Positions 25,014-32,409 of a DNA stretch of 64,000 bases are shown in pieces (within the stretch, counting starts at the first letter, position 1; each line of letters opens with the position of its first letter). The stretch spans positions 1-64,000 of the forward strand of contig CAJPFG010000021.1 of NCBI GenBank assembly GCA_905339235.1, in the 5' to 3' direction. Position numbers and translations under genes: made by a program. The stretch comes from Phycisphaerales bacterium (GTDB lineage Bacteria > Planctomycetota > Phycisphaerae > Phycisphaerales > UBA1924). The notes beneath the pieces were generated by a model. It worked only from the letters and a program-made list of their open reading frames with translations, was not told the origin of the DNA and ran no database searches.

Positions 25014-25646
25014 TCAGTCACCGGGGGTCTGCTTGATCTCGTAGGGAACATTCTGCCAGATCATCTCGCGGGACTGGGCGTTGGAGAGGTTGAAGTTCAT
25101 CATGTACAGATGGACGCCCTCCTTCCCTTCGCGATTGACCCGGTACATCTCGCCGTTGAGGAAGTAGGTCATGCCGGGGTTGAGGGGCGTGGTCTGGCCG
25201 GTGGCGCCCTCGGTGCCGCCGAGTTCCTGCTGGCGGAGTTCCTCCATGCGGGCGCGGCTCTCGATCCAGCGGATGCGGGAACGGGCCACGCTGCTGTTGA
25301 TGAGTTTCTGGCGGACGCGGTTGCGGAAGGCCTCGAAATCGGAGGTCGGGACGATCTGGGTCTTGTTGACGATGTCGCCGAAGACGACGCTGACGCGCTG
25401 GCCGGAGTTGAACTCGGGGAGGGCGGTGATGTCGGCGACGAGTTGCTGGGCGACCTGGTCGGAGAACTCGACGAGGGCGGCGGGCTGGACCTGGGCGCTG
25501 CGGCGCTCGGCCTTGGTGGTGTCGGAGATCTCGACGCGGCGGGTCTGCTCGCCCTTGGGCGGAGCGTTGCAGGCGGAGAGCACGGCCGCTCCAAGCGCCG
25601 CGATGCAGGTCCATCGGTTGCGGTCAGTTATTTGCACTTTGCTCAT
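25014..25646 (-). CDS. LpoB-like lipoprotein, second copy
   Basis: This is 210 residues with a lipobox CIAALGAAVLSA|CNAPP, and AAAAGGAG at a good distance before ATG. The body matches the LpoB layout: QVAQQLVADITALPEF, VSVVFGDIVNKTQIVPTSDFEAFRNRVRQKLINSSVARSRIRWI, a linker, then TYFLNGEMYRVNREGKEGVHLYMMNFNLSNAQSREMIWQ. The last part (YFLxGxxxxxxRexxxxxxxYxxxFxLxdaxTxexxW) is the LpoB C-terminus and is clearer here than in its neighbour. It is first gene of the four-lipoprotein set. Its upstream gap (25647-25760) holds a perfect palindrome CCGCGATCGCGG (25675-25686). Confidence 0.75.
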   Translation of the reverse strand: MSKVQITDRNRWTCIAALGAAVLSACNAPPKGEQTRRVEISDTTKAERRSAQVQPAALVEFSDQVAQQLVADITALPEFNSGQRVSVVFGDIVNKTQIVPTSDFEAFRNRVRQKLINSSVARSRIRWIESRARMEELRQQELGGTEGATGQTTPLNPGMTYFLNGEMYRVNREGKEGVHLYMMNFNLSNAQSREMIWQNVPYEIKQTPGD

Positions 25647-25674
25647 TGGCGCTCCTTTTCGTACGAATCACCCA

Positions 25675-25686
25675 CCGCGATCGCGG
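25675..25686. promoter_or_regulatory. 12-bp perfect palindrome CCGCGATCGCGG upstream of the lipoprotein operon
   Basis: This perfect inverted repeat lies 29-40 bases before the start codon of the first LpoB-like gene, where a repressor could overlap the promoter or leader. It may equally be a chance GC palindrome; only one copy was noticed near an operon start. Confidence 0.25.
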
Positions 25687-25760
25687 CGAACCGGCACCCG
25701 TTGAAGTGTATTGACGCTCCGGCCCGGAATCGTGCCACGGATTCGAACGACCAACCGCGG

Positions 25761-26168
25761 TCAGGCCTTGCTCCAGGCCCGCTTGTCGAGGTTCGGGAAA
25801 CTCACCTTGCAATCACCCTTCTTGACGGGCTCTACGCGGGCGAACCCCTTGTCGTTCAACCGGCCGCCCTTGGTCTGATTGTCGCTGGTGACAATTTTGT
25901 ACGTCTCGCCGGGCACGGGTTTGCCCTCCTGGTCCACCAGTTCGATCTCGATCCAACTGAGTTCTTCGGGAGTAGCCTTCGCCTCATCGGCGGTTTCGGG
26001 CGTCGCTGCATCGACCTTTGTCGAGCCGTACTTGCCTGTCCCGCTTTCTCGCTGCTCGGCCTTGAACTTCTCGACTTCGCCCGGGTCGGCGACATCAGCG
26101 TCCTGCGCTTCTTCGGGCGCTTCGGGCGCGACCAACGATCCCATCTTCACACTTTCTGCACTGGCCAT
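25761..26168 (-). CDS. T6SS-associated small transthyretin-like protein (cassette 2)
   Basis: This is a 135-residue protein. The first ten residues MASAESVKMG and the following acidic, Ala/Glu/Pro-rich stretch (about 12-70) match the paralogue at 28996-29367. The C-terminal domain (about 70-135) reads SWIEIELVDQEGKPVPGETYKI, DKGFARVEPVKKGDCKVSFPNLDKRAW. This is the carboxypeptidase-regulatory/transthyretin-like fold often attached to VgrG or found beside it in type VI clusters. It probably helps load or fold the neighbouring cargo on the spike. It is the last gene of the T6SS run and follows the 701-residue candidate cargo by 33 bases. Confidence 0.65.
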   Translation of the reverse strand: MASAESVKMGSLVAPEAPEEAQDADVADPGEVEKFKAEQRESGTGKYGSTKVDAATPETADEAKATPEELSWIEIELVDQEGKPVPGETYKIVTSDNQTKGGRLNDKGFARVEPVKKGDCKVSFPNLDKRAWSKA

Positions 26169-26201
26169 ACGGATACTCCGATCGCGATCATGATAAGTGG
26201 T

Positions 26202-28307
26202 CTACGCCGTTGCCTCCGGGGTCGTCGATCCGCTCGTGGGCGGCACGGGCTGCTCGGGCGGATCGGGCCAGGGGGTGGCGTCGGTTTTCTGATCCGCCTC
26301 GACGGTATCGATCATGTCCTTGGTCACTTCCTTACCGACGCACAGGACCTCGCGCTGACCGCCCGGAAAGTTGCCGCCCGTGGTGCCCGCCGCCGCGGCC
26401 GCGGGGCCTCCTCCGAAAATGTCGTCCTTCAGTTTGTCGAAATCGGTGTCCAGGCCGATTCCGCTGCTCAGCGCGTCCTTCGCGGCCTTGACGCCATCAA
26501 CGACCTGCTTGACGTCATCCATCTTGCTCTTGGCGTCCGAGAGCATTCCCTTCACCGGCGACAACTTGTCGGTGACGGCGCCCATCATCTTTCCAAAGAG
26601 TTCATCGAAGAGAAGGTCATAGATGGGCAGGACGGTGTCGCGGACGATCAGGGCGATCATCTCAGGAAGGCGAGCGAGGAGCACTTCCATCGTCAGGGCG
26701 TCCTTCTCGCGTGCGCCGTCGATGGCCGCGCGAAGCCGATCGCCGACGTTGTTCATGGCGATATCAAGGATCGGGTCGAGATACTGCCCGAACTTGTCTC
26801 GCATCAGATCGCGGCCCTTTTCGAGGAAGGCCTTCTTGGTGATCTTCTGCCCGAAGAGGTTGAACATCCCGTCGGGGCCATCCTGCAGGAACGCAAACTG
26901 CTCCACAAGAATGTCCAGCAAGGTATCGAAGAACCACTTTCTCCCGAGAATTCGCAGCGATTCCTGTGTGAAGGTCATTTCCAACCCGGCCCCCTGGGCG
27001 CGAGAGAGAATGAACTGGAGCAAGGCAAGGCTCTTGGGCGTGATCTTTTCGAAAGCCTTATCAATGAACCCCGGCAGCGGGCCCACGTCGAGCACCGTTT
27101 CCACCGACCCGGTGATGACCGCCAGCACCTTCTTGCGCACTCGCAGATTCCCGTCGGGCAGGCGCTTGTCAGTAGCCCCGCTGTTGAACGCGGCGAAGAT
27201 CGAGGCCAGGGCCGCGTCGCCGGGCGTCGCCGGCGGGGCGGCCTCGGGCGAAAGGAAGTCCTTGACGGCCTTCACCTTCTCATCCACGGACTTTTTGACC
27301 TCTTCGACCTTCTTCTTCGCGTCCTCCACGGCCTTTTTGGCGTCGGCGATTGCCTTTTCGACCTCGTTGTCGGGCTTGTCGGCCTGCGACGGCTCTGGCG
27401 CGGGCTCATCGGGAGCGGGGGGCGGTGGCTTGAACCAGACGTGGAATGTCGGGACGCACTTCTCTTCGATGGCCTTGAGCGTCATCGTGTACGAGGCCGT
27501 CTCGATCGCGTCTTCGTACTCATCCCGGACCGCGAGGTACATGCCGAGGTAGATGTCAAAGGGCTTGGACACGATCTTCTGGACCGTGGTGGCGATCTTC
27601 ATGATGCCGCCGCCGGCTCCGCCCACGGCACTGCCGGCCGCGTCGCTCACCGCGCCCAACGCACCGCCCAGCGCCCCGCCGGGTCCCCCGCCGCTCTCGT
27701 GCTTGAGGGCCTCGTCGGCCATCTTGGCAACAAAGTCGGCATAGTTGGCTCGGGCTTTGTGCAGGTCCATCCCCGCGAGGTGGATCGGGGTGTACTCGAT
27801 CTCCTTCAGATTGATCGTGCCCCCGGCCTTGGTAACGCGTTTGATGAGTTCATCGAACTTCGCCGGGTCGATCCCTGTCGAGCCGCTGCCCATGAGCACG
27901 TCCATGGCAGCCCCGGCCATTCCCATAGCACCTTGGCTGTCCTTGTGCTCCTTGAAAATGCTCTGCGCACTGCTGATGAAGCCGTGCAGCAGGAGGGCCT
28001 CGCGTTCGAGGGCGTCGCGGAACATCACGCCGTGGTCGAGTTGAGTCTCGGTGTGCTGGAACTTTGACGCCGTGTCCTCGTGCGTCAGGCCGAAGTGAAC
28101 GAACTCGGTAGGCGCGTCGTTGCCGAACTGGTTCTGCGGGTTGTCCGAGCCATTCGCGGTCGGCGAGAGATTCCCGGTCACGGCCGGGTTAGGGTCCACC
28201 AGGGATTGCCCGATGTGGAACTTGGCCTCAACGTCGCCGGCGGCCTGGGCGTTGCCACCCATGGCCCCCGTGACGGTATCGACCGCTGAACTCACTGCAT
28301 CGAGCAT
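26202..28307 (-). CDS. 701-aa protein of unknown family, candidate T6SS cargo
   Basis: From ATG 28307, with GGAGG eight bases upstream (a GTG at 28322 overlaps that site), this is 701 residues. I do not recognise the family. Visible parts: residues about 1-190 soluble with several acidic helices; about 205-245 a Gly/Ala-rich hydrophobic stretch (GGALGGALGAVSDAAGSAVGGAGGG) that could enter a membrane; Pro-rich PPPPAPDEPAPEPS; a Lys/Glu coiled coil (EKAIADAKKAVEDAKKKVEEV); a large helical domain with aromatic/Leu patches (about 395-590); a low-complexity end. It has no signal peptide. It lies between a LysM/peptidoglycan-binding gene and a transthyretin-like gene, exactly where the other cassette carries its lipase, so an effector role is inferred from position. 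No separate immunity gene is evident. Confidence 0.7.
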   Translation of the reverse strand: MLDAVSSAVDTVTGAMGGNAQAAGDVEAKFHIGQSLVDPNPAVTGNLSPTANGSDNPQNQFGNDAPTEFVHFGLTHEDTASKFQHTETQLDHGVMFRDALEREALLLHGFISSAQSIFKEHKDSQGAMGMAGAAMDVLMGSGSTGIDPAKFDELIKRVTKAGGTINLKEIEYTPIHLAGMDLHKARANYADFVAKMADEALKHESGGGPGGALGGALGAVSDAAGSAVGGAGGGIMKIATTVQKIVSKPFDIYLGMYLAVRDEYEDAIETASYTMTLKAIEEKCVPTFHVWFKPPPPAPDEPAPEPSQADKPDNEVEKAIADAKKAVEDAKKKVEEVKKSVDEKVKAVKDFLSPEAAPPATPGDAALASIFAAFNSGATDKRLPDGNLRVRKKVLAVITGSVETVLDVGPLPGFIDKAFEKITPKSLALLQFILSRAQGAGLEMTFTQESLRILGRKWFFDTLLDILVEQFAFLQDGPDGMFNLFGQKITKKAFLEKGRDLMRDKFGQYLDPILDIAMNNVGDRLRAAIDGAREKDALTMEVLLARLPEMIALIVRDTVLPIYDLLFDELFGKMMGAVTDKLSPVKGMLSDAKSKMDDVKQVVDGVKAAKDALSSGIGLDTDFDKLKDDIFGGGPAAAAAGTTGGNFPGGQREVLCVGKEVTKDMIDTVEADQKTDATPWPDPPEQPVPPTSGSTTPEATA

Positions 28308-28341
28308 GACGCGTTCCTCCACCTGCCGCCCAAACGTGCGC

Positions 28342-28974
28342 TCAGACGTGCTTCTCGTCGATCGTCTTCAGGGTGTTCTCATCGGGCTCGCCGGTGACCG
28401 GAAGGCCCCATTTCTCCTGGAACGACCTGATGGCCGCGGCCGTGCGACGGTCCTTCAGGTCGCCGCTGGCCCCGCACGCGTAGCCCATGTTGTTCAGCCT
28501 CTGCTGCGCGCCGCTGGGCGTGTCCCAAGGGTCCAGCCCGCCCACGGTTATGGGGTAAACCTCTTTGCCGTTCTTGAGTCTCAGTTCACCGCCGCGGCAA
28601 TCCGGGGGGATTTCCTGCTCGAGGATGCCATCTCCGTCGGTGCTGCCGGTAAAGAGTTTGCCATCGAGGACCAGGGTGTACTGCTCGTTGGCCCGGGGCT
28701 CGCCCAGACGCGTGAGGCGGAGTTTGACCTTTGCCGGAACGCCTTTTCGCTTGAACTTATGCCGGGACCCGGTGGCGCGATCCTCCAGTTTCTCCGTCTT
28801 TTCCGGGATAAAGACCTCGTCGCCGTTGTAGATGATGTTGGGGTCTTTGCGGAGGTTCTTGAGTTTGGAGTTCTCCGCGTGATTCCAGACAGTCTCCCAG
28901 AAGAAACCGTACTGCTCGGACAGGCTGGTGATGCTGTCCCCGCGTGACGCCGTGAGTTTCTGTCCGCCGCTCAT
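28342..28974 (-). CDS. T6SS-associated LysM / peptidoglycan-binding protein (cassette 2)
   Basis: This is 210 residues without a signal peptide. Residues about 8-58 form a LysM-like domain (ASRGDSITSLSEQYGFFWETVWNH...NPNIIYNGDEVFIP-type layout). About 70-135 are a beta domain with HKFKRKGVPAKVKLRL and LDGKLFTGSTDGDGILEQEIP. About 150-205 are a PG_binding_1 domain (AQQRLNNMGYACGASGDLKDRRTAAAIRSFQEKWGLPVTGEPDE). GGAGG precedes ATG. The gene at 31749 is a full-length paralogue. Such cytoplasm-made wall-binding proteins beside vgrG are probably delivered with the spike or fitted on it. Confidence 0.75.
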   Translation of the reverse strand: MSGGQKLTASRGDSITSLSEQYGFFWETVWNHAENSKLKNLRKDPNIIYNGDEVFIPEKTEKLEDRATGSRHKFKRKGVPAKVKLRLTRLGEPRANEQYTLVLDGKLFTGSTDGDGILEQEIPPDCRGGELRLKNGKEVYPITVGGLDPWDTPSGAQQRLNNMGYACGASGDLKDRRTAAAIRSFQEKWGLPVTGEPDENTLKTIDEKHV

Positions 28975-28995
28975 CTCGCACCTCCGGTTCCGCGA

Positions 28996-29367
28996 TTACG
29001 CCGGCTCCCACGCCTCGCCGTCCAGCCGCGGAAACGTCACCTTGCACGTTCCCTCGGTGAGGTACTCCACCCGCGCCACACCCTTGTCATTGGTGGTGGC
29101 ATAGTGCAGATCATCATCCGGATCGGTCACCTCGACCTCTTCACCGCAGATCGGGTTGCCCGACATGTCAACAAGGCTGACCTCGATCCAGCCCTTCTTT
29201 TCGGGGTCCTTCTTGGCTTCCTTCTTCTCGGGCGCGGCTTCCTGCGTGTGCTCGTGCCCCTGGTACTTGCTCACCTCGCCCGTGACGGCATCGTCGGCGT
29301 CCTTCGCCTCGTCCGGTGCCGCCGGCGCCACCAGCCCTCCCATTTTGACGCTTTCCGCGCTGGCCAT
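28996..29367 (-). CDS. T6SS-associated small transthyretin-like protein (cassette 1)
   Basis: From ATG 29367 (GGAGG upstream) this is 123 residues. It begins MASAESVKMGGLVAP like its paralogue at 25761. It has an acidic/Lys-rich variable middle (EAAPEKKEAKKDPEKK), and ends with the same fold: GWIEVSLVDMSGNPICGEEVEV, NDKGVARVEYLTEGTCKVTFPRLDGEAW. The start and end are conserved between the two copies while the middle differs. It overlaps nothing: the lipase gene stops 14 bases before its start and the LysM gene begins 21 bases after it. Confidence 0.65.
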   Translation of the reverse strand: MASAESVKMGGLVAPAAPDEAKDADDAVTGEVSKYQGHEHTQEAAPEKKEAKKDPEKKGWIEVSLVDMSGNPICGEEVEVTDPDDDLHYATTNDKGVARVEYLTEGTCKVTFPRLDGEAWEPA

Positions 29368-29381
29368 GGACACCTCCTCGC

Positions 29382-30887
29382 CTAGAACGCGCCAAGCACA
29401 TACCGCACCCACGCCTGCACCAGATCGCGAACCGGCGCGCTTTCTGTGTAGGCCGGTTCGTGATTCAGATTCGGAACGCTGAACTGCTTGTTCTTTGCAA
29501 AGTCGTAGTTGCCCTTACTGATCGAGCCCAGGTTTGCCGTTTCCGTCGGATCAAACAACGCCGCCCCGCTGAGGCGTGGCACCGTGCCATCCCCGTGCGG
29601 CCCGAACCCGATCGGGGCCGTGGGCGAGGCATTGCGCGGGTTGGGGTTCGGCCTGTATCCCCGACGGTCGATATCCGCCACCTTGTCGAGGACCACGGTC
29701 TTGCCGCTCGGATCCACCGCCTCGTAGATGTGGTCTTTGAAGATGAGGCCCTCGGTCCGGTGCGTGTATGTCGCCGGCGGCAGGTCACAATGGACCGTGT
29801 GATCGGTGTTGACGCCCGTGCCGTAAAACGCCCAGGTGCGATTGTCGTATTTCCACGACCCGAGTTTGCTGTGAAAAATCTTCACGCCGCTCACGCGGGA
29901 GGCCATGTCGCCCTGGATCGCGCCGCTGAGTGAAGACCGGACAACTCCCGGGGGGGAGGCGGTTTCGGGTTGCCCGAGCGCCGTGAGAAAGTCCGCTGTG
30001 AGTTGATGGATCGGTTGGCGGCCTTCGGCAAACTCCGTCCACGTCGCGAGGCTCCAACCTGCCTGAAAACACGCCTCGCGCAGCAGATCCGACGGGACCA
30101 ACTGGAACGGCCCGGGGCACAGGCTGAGCATCTTGGCGATCGAGTCCGCCTCCGGGCCCAGGATATTCCGAAAGACCTTCGACTCGGTGTCGTCCCCGCC
30201 GTCGAGCGGTGCGTACGCGCCCGTGATCAACCGGCGGTACAGCGTCGTGCCGCCCGTGGCGGGCTGCACGCCGTGCATCACGGCCACGGTTTTCTCCCGC
30301 AGTGCAGGGCACCCCAGGAGCGCCATCCGCGAAACCAGCCCGCCCATGCTGTGCGTGATCAAGATGCACTTCTCGGCCTTGGCGTGCGCCAGAAGCCCGC
30401 CCGTGCCGAACCGCCCGGAGTTCGTCGCGGTCTGGCTATGCCCGGACTGCGTCCCCCCCAGGATGTCGGCGGCCATCTGCACGCCGAGCATCTGGATGGG
30501 CTGCCGCCAGTCATACCCGTACGCGTACACGGGCGTCTGGTTGGTCCCGAAGGACCAACTCTCCATTGCCGACAAAATCGTGCCGTACGACTTCCACCGC
30601 AGGCCGCCCCAGCCGCGCGCCACGCGCGACGCATGGTTCGTATCGAACGTCGAACTCGGGTCGGTGAAGATCACGCCGCGTCGGCGATAGTCGAGTATCC
30701 GCCTCTTCGTGTCCGCGTCTTCCCGCGACCAGCCGTACATATTCAAGTTGCTGTCGGGGTCCCATTTGTCATCGTCCTGCGGAAACTGGATGCGCGTGCC
30801 CATTACCCCGGGAACAAACACGAGCGCGACCCTCTTTCCGGCCAGCGTGTTATCACCCTCACGGCAGACATTGGCGGGCTCGGGCAT
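29382..30887 (-). CDS. Putative T6SS lipase effector (LCAT-like alpha/beta hydrolase)
   Basis: This is 501 residues with no signal peptide. It has an alpha/beta-hydrolase core with VALVFVPGVMGTR (24-32, oxyanion region), a nucleophile elbow ITHSMGGLVSR with Ser180, GDGTVP with Asp433, and NHEPAY with His476, giving a complete Ser-Asp-His triad. The PGVMGTR start and HSMGG elbow are those of LCAT/Tle-type lipases, several of which are antibacterial or anti-eukaryotic type VI phospholipases. Its start overlaps the stop of the DcrB-like gene by one base (TAATG), so the two are translated together. The toxin role is inferred from context; a housekeeping lipase is unlikely in this position. Confidence 0.75.
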   Translation of the reverse strand: MPEPANVCREGDNTLAGKRVALVFVPGVMGTRIQFPQDDDKWDPDSNLNMYGWSREDADTKRRILDYRRRGVIFTDPSSTFDTNHASRVARGWGGLRWKSYGTILSAMESWSFGTNQTPVYAYGYDWRQPIQMLGVQMAADILGGTQSGHSQTATNSGRFGTGGLLAHAKAEKCILITHSMGGLVSRMALLGCPALREKTVAVMHGVQPATGGTTLYRRLITGAYAPLDGGDDTESKVFRNILGPEADSIAKMLSLCPGPFQLVPSDLLREACFQAGWSLATWTEFAEGRQPIHQLTADFLTALGQPETASPPGVVRSSLSGAIQGDMASRVSGVKIFHSKLGSWKYDNRTWAFYGTGVNTDHTVHCDLPPATYTHRTEGLIFKDHIYEAVDPSGKTVVLDKVADIDRRGYRPNPNPRNASPTAPIGFGPHGDGTVPRLSGAALFDPTETANLGSISKGNYDFAKNKQFSVPNLNHEPAYTESAPVRDLVQAWVRYVLGAF

Positions 30888-31741
30888 TACGCACCCCCCG
30901 CGGGCACTGCCGCCTTGAGAATCGCGAGTATGTCCTTGTCCTGCGCACCAACGTGCGCCCGGGGCGACCGGCCCTGCACCACAAGTTTGATCGTTCCGCC
31001 CGCGAGAAACACCTCCGCGCGAAGGAGGCGATCACCCGCTCCGCCCAACTCCGGGTCAGACACATCCGCGGAGCGGACAACACCCACGACCTGCCCTTCG
31101 CGGTAGTCGCGCGAGGCCGCGCCGGGCATCGCGGATAGTGTGTCCGTCACGGTGCTCCCAAGCCGGGCATAGGCCGGGCTCTCGACGCGGGCCGAGTCGG
31201 CCTCCCACTCGATTCCCGCCGCGGGGTTCGAGAACGTGTAAGGCGTGCTGCGCACGAACCCGACGGGCAATACCGCCGTGAGTTCGATGAAGTCGGCGCA
31301 CACTTGCCCCTTGCCCGCCGACGCGGGCGCCCCCCCGACGCGCACGCCGCGCAGAATCTCATCGAACATCGCCTGCGACTTGATCCCTTCGAGCGTGAGA
31401 TCGGCGAACCGGTTCGGCGCGAGTTCGAGGAGCAGCGTGCACACGGTCACCACCTGCCCGGACGACTCCTTTACGCGCGTCACCGTGACCTCGGCGGGTC
31501 GCTCCGCAACCTTGAGCGTCTCGGCGCGGGTGATGCTTGCCGCGCCGTCGGTCATGTCCTTCCCCTTGGCGCGGCGGATTTCGGCGATCTCTGTCGGCGT
31601 CGCGGCACGATCATCAAACCGCGAGACGGTCAACCGCGACCCCGGCGCGCCGAGAACAAACCGCGTGTGCTCGCGGTACCCCTCGGGCAGCGTGAGCCGC
31701 ACGGCGCCGGCGTTGAAGGATTGTGCGGGTGGAGGGGGCAT
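30887..31741 (-). CDS. Tandem DcrB/DUF1795-like protein (effector chaperone or immunity candidate)
   Basis: From ATG 31741 this is 284 residues without a signal peptide. Two similar halves can be seen: about 8-145 (AVRLTLPEGYREHTRFVLGAPGSRLTVSRFD...FADLTLEGIKSQAMFDEILRGVRV) and about 155-280 (ELTAVLPVGFVRSTPYTFS...DRLLRAEVFLAGGTIKLVVQ...DKDILAILKAA). Each has the 'LPeGyxDxTxxVL...f.itR' beginning and 'f.xil.sl' ending of DUF1795/DcrB domains. In type VI systems such proteins (Eag type) are chaperones that hold effectors; the direct coupling to the lipase gene supports that. Immunity to the lipase is less likely because no export signal is visible. Confidence 0.6.
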   Translation of the reverse strand: MPPPPAQSFNAGAVRLTLPEGYREHTRFVLGAPGSRLTVSRFDDRAATPTEIAEIRRAKGKDMTDGAASITRAETLKVAERPAEVTVTRVKESSGQVVTVCTLLLELAPNRFADLTLEGIKSQAMFDEILRGVRVGGAPASAGKGQVCADFIELTAVLPVGFVRSTPYTFSNPAAGIEWEADSARVESPAYARLGSTVTDTLSAMPGAASRDYREGQVVGVVRSADVSDPELGGAGDRLLRAEVFLAGGTIKLVVQGRSPRAHVGAQDKDILAILKAAVPAGGA

Positions 31742-31748
31742 GGGGCAC

Positions 31749-32393
31749 TCAGGATTGATGTTCCTGCTTGAGTTTGTCCTGGGTCTGCGCGTCGGCCTCG
31801 CCCGTGACGGTGATGCCGTGCGCCTTCTGGAACGTGCGGATCGCATCCGAATACTCGGGCGTCACGCTTGGGTCAACGTCCCCGCGGTAGAAGGCCAGGT
31901 TCTGCAGTCGTGCCTTCTGCCCCTGCACGGTGTCGATCGGGTCGAGCCCGCCGAGTTGGAGTTGGAACACCTCCTCATCAGCGCCGGGCGGCCGGAGTTT
32001 CAGCACGCCCCGCCTCGCGCTGGGCGGGATGCCGATGTCAACCCACCCGGAGCCGTCGGTTGTGCCGTCAATCGGCGACCCGTCCACCACGAGCGTGAAA
32101 GGGATATTCGCCCGAGCCTTGCCGTCGAACACGAGTTGCACACGGAGTTTGGCGGGCACGGCCTTTCGCTCGAACCTGTGCTTCTTCTCCGTGGCGCACG
32201 ACACGGGCCCTTCCTCCAGGTCGGGCACGAAGACGCGGTCGCCGTCCAGCAGGACGTTGGGGTCCTTGCGCGTGCTCTTCAGCGATGCGTTCTCGGCGTG
32301 CTGCCAGATCGTGTCGGGAAAGTGGCCATGCTCGAACGCGATGCTCGCGATGCAGTCTCCCGAACTCACGTTGTGCCACGTCCCTCCCGCCAT
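31749..32393 (-). CDS. T6SS-associated LysM / peptidoglycan-binding protein (cassette 1)
   Basis: This is 214 residues with the same three-part layout as the protein at 28342: LysM-like start (VSSGDCIASIAFEHGHFPDTIWQH), a middle beta domain (HRFERKAVPAKLRVQLVF...VDGSPIDGTTDGSGWVDIGIPP), and a PG_binding_1 end (KARLQNLAFYRGDVDPSVTPEYSDAIRTFQKAHGITVTGEADA). AGGAG precedes ATG. It follows vgrG by 16 bases, which suggests that it works with the spike. Confidence 0.75.
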   Translation of the reverse strand: MAGGTWHNVSSGDCIASIAFEHGHFPDTIWQHAENASLKSTRKDPNVLLDGDRVFVPDLEEGPVSCATEKKHRFERKAVPAKLRVQLVFDGKARANIPFTLVVDGSPIDGTTDGSGWVDIGIPPSARRGVLKLRPPGADEEVFQLQLGGLDPIDTVQGQKARLQNLAFYRGDVDPSVTPEYSDAIRTFQKAHGITVTGEADAQTQDKLKQEHQS

Positions 32394-32409
32394 GACATAC
32401 TCCTGCCCG

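Noticed and set aside
25715..25735. TGGCACG resembling the -24 part of a sigma-54 promoter before the lipoprotein genes
   Set aside because: The required -12 TTGC element is absent at the right spacing.
24480..28067. Plus-strand open frame of 1,195 codons
   Set aside because: It is antisense to the LpoB-like genes and the 701-aa gene and spans their intergenic gaps, so it is not a gene.
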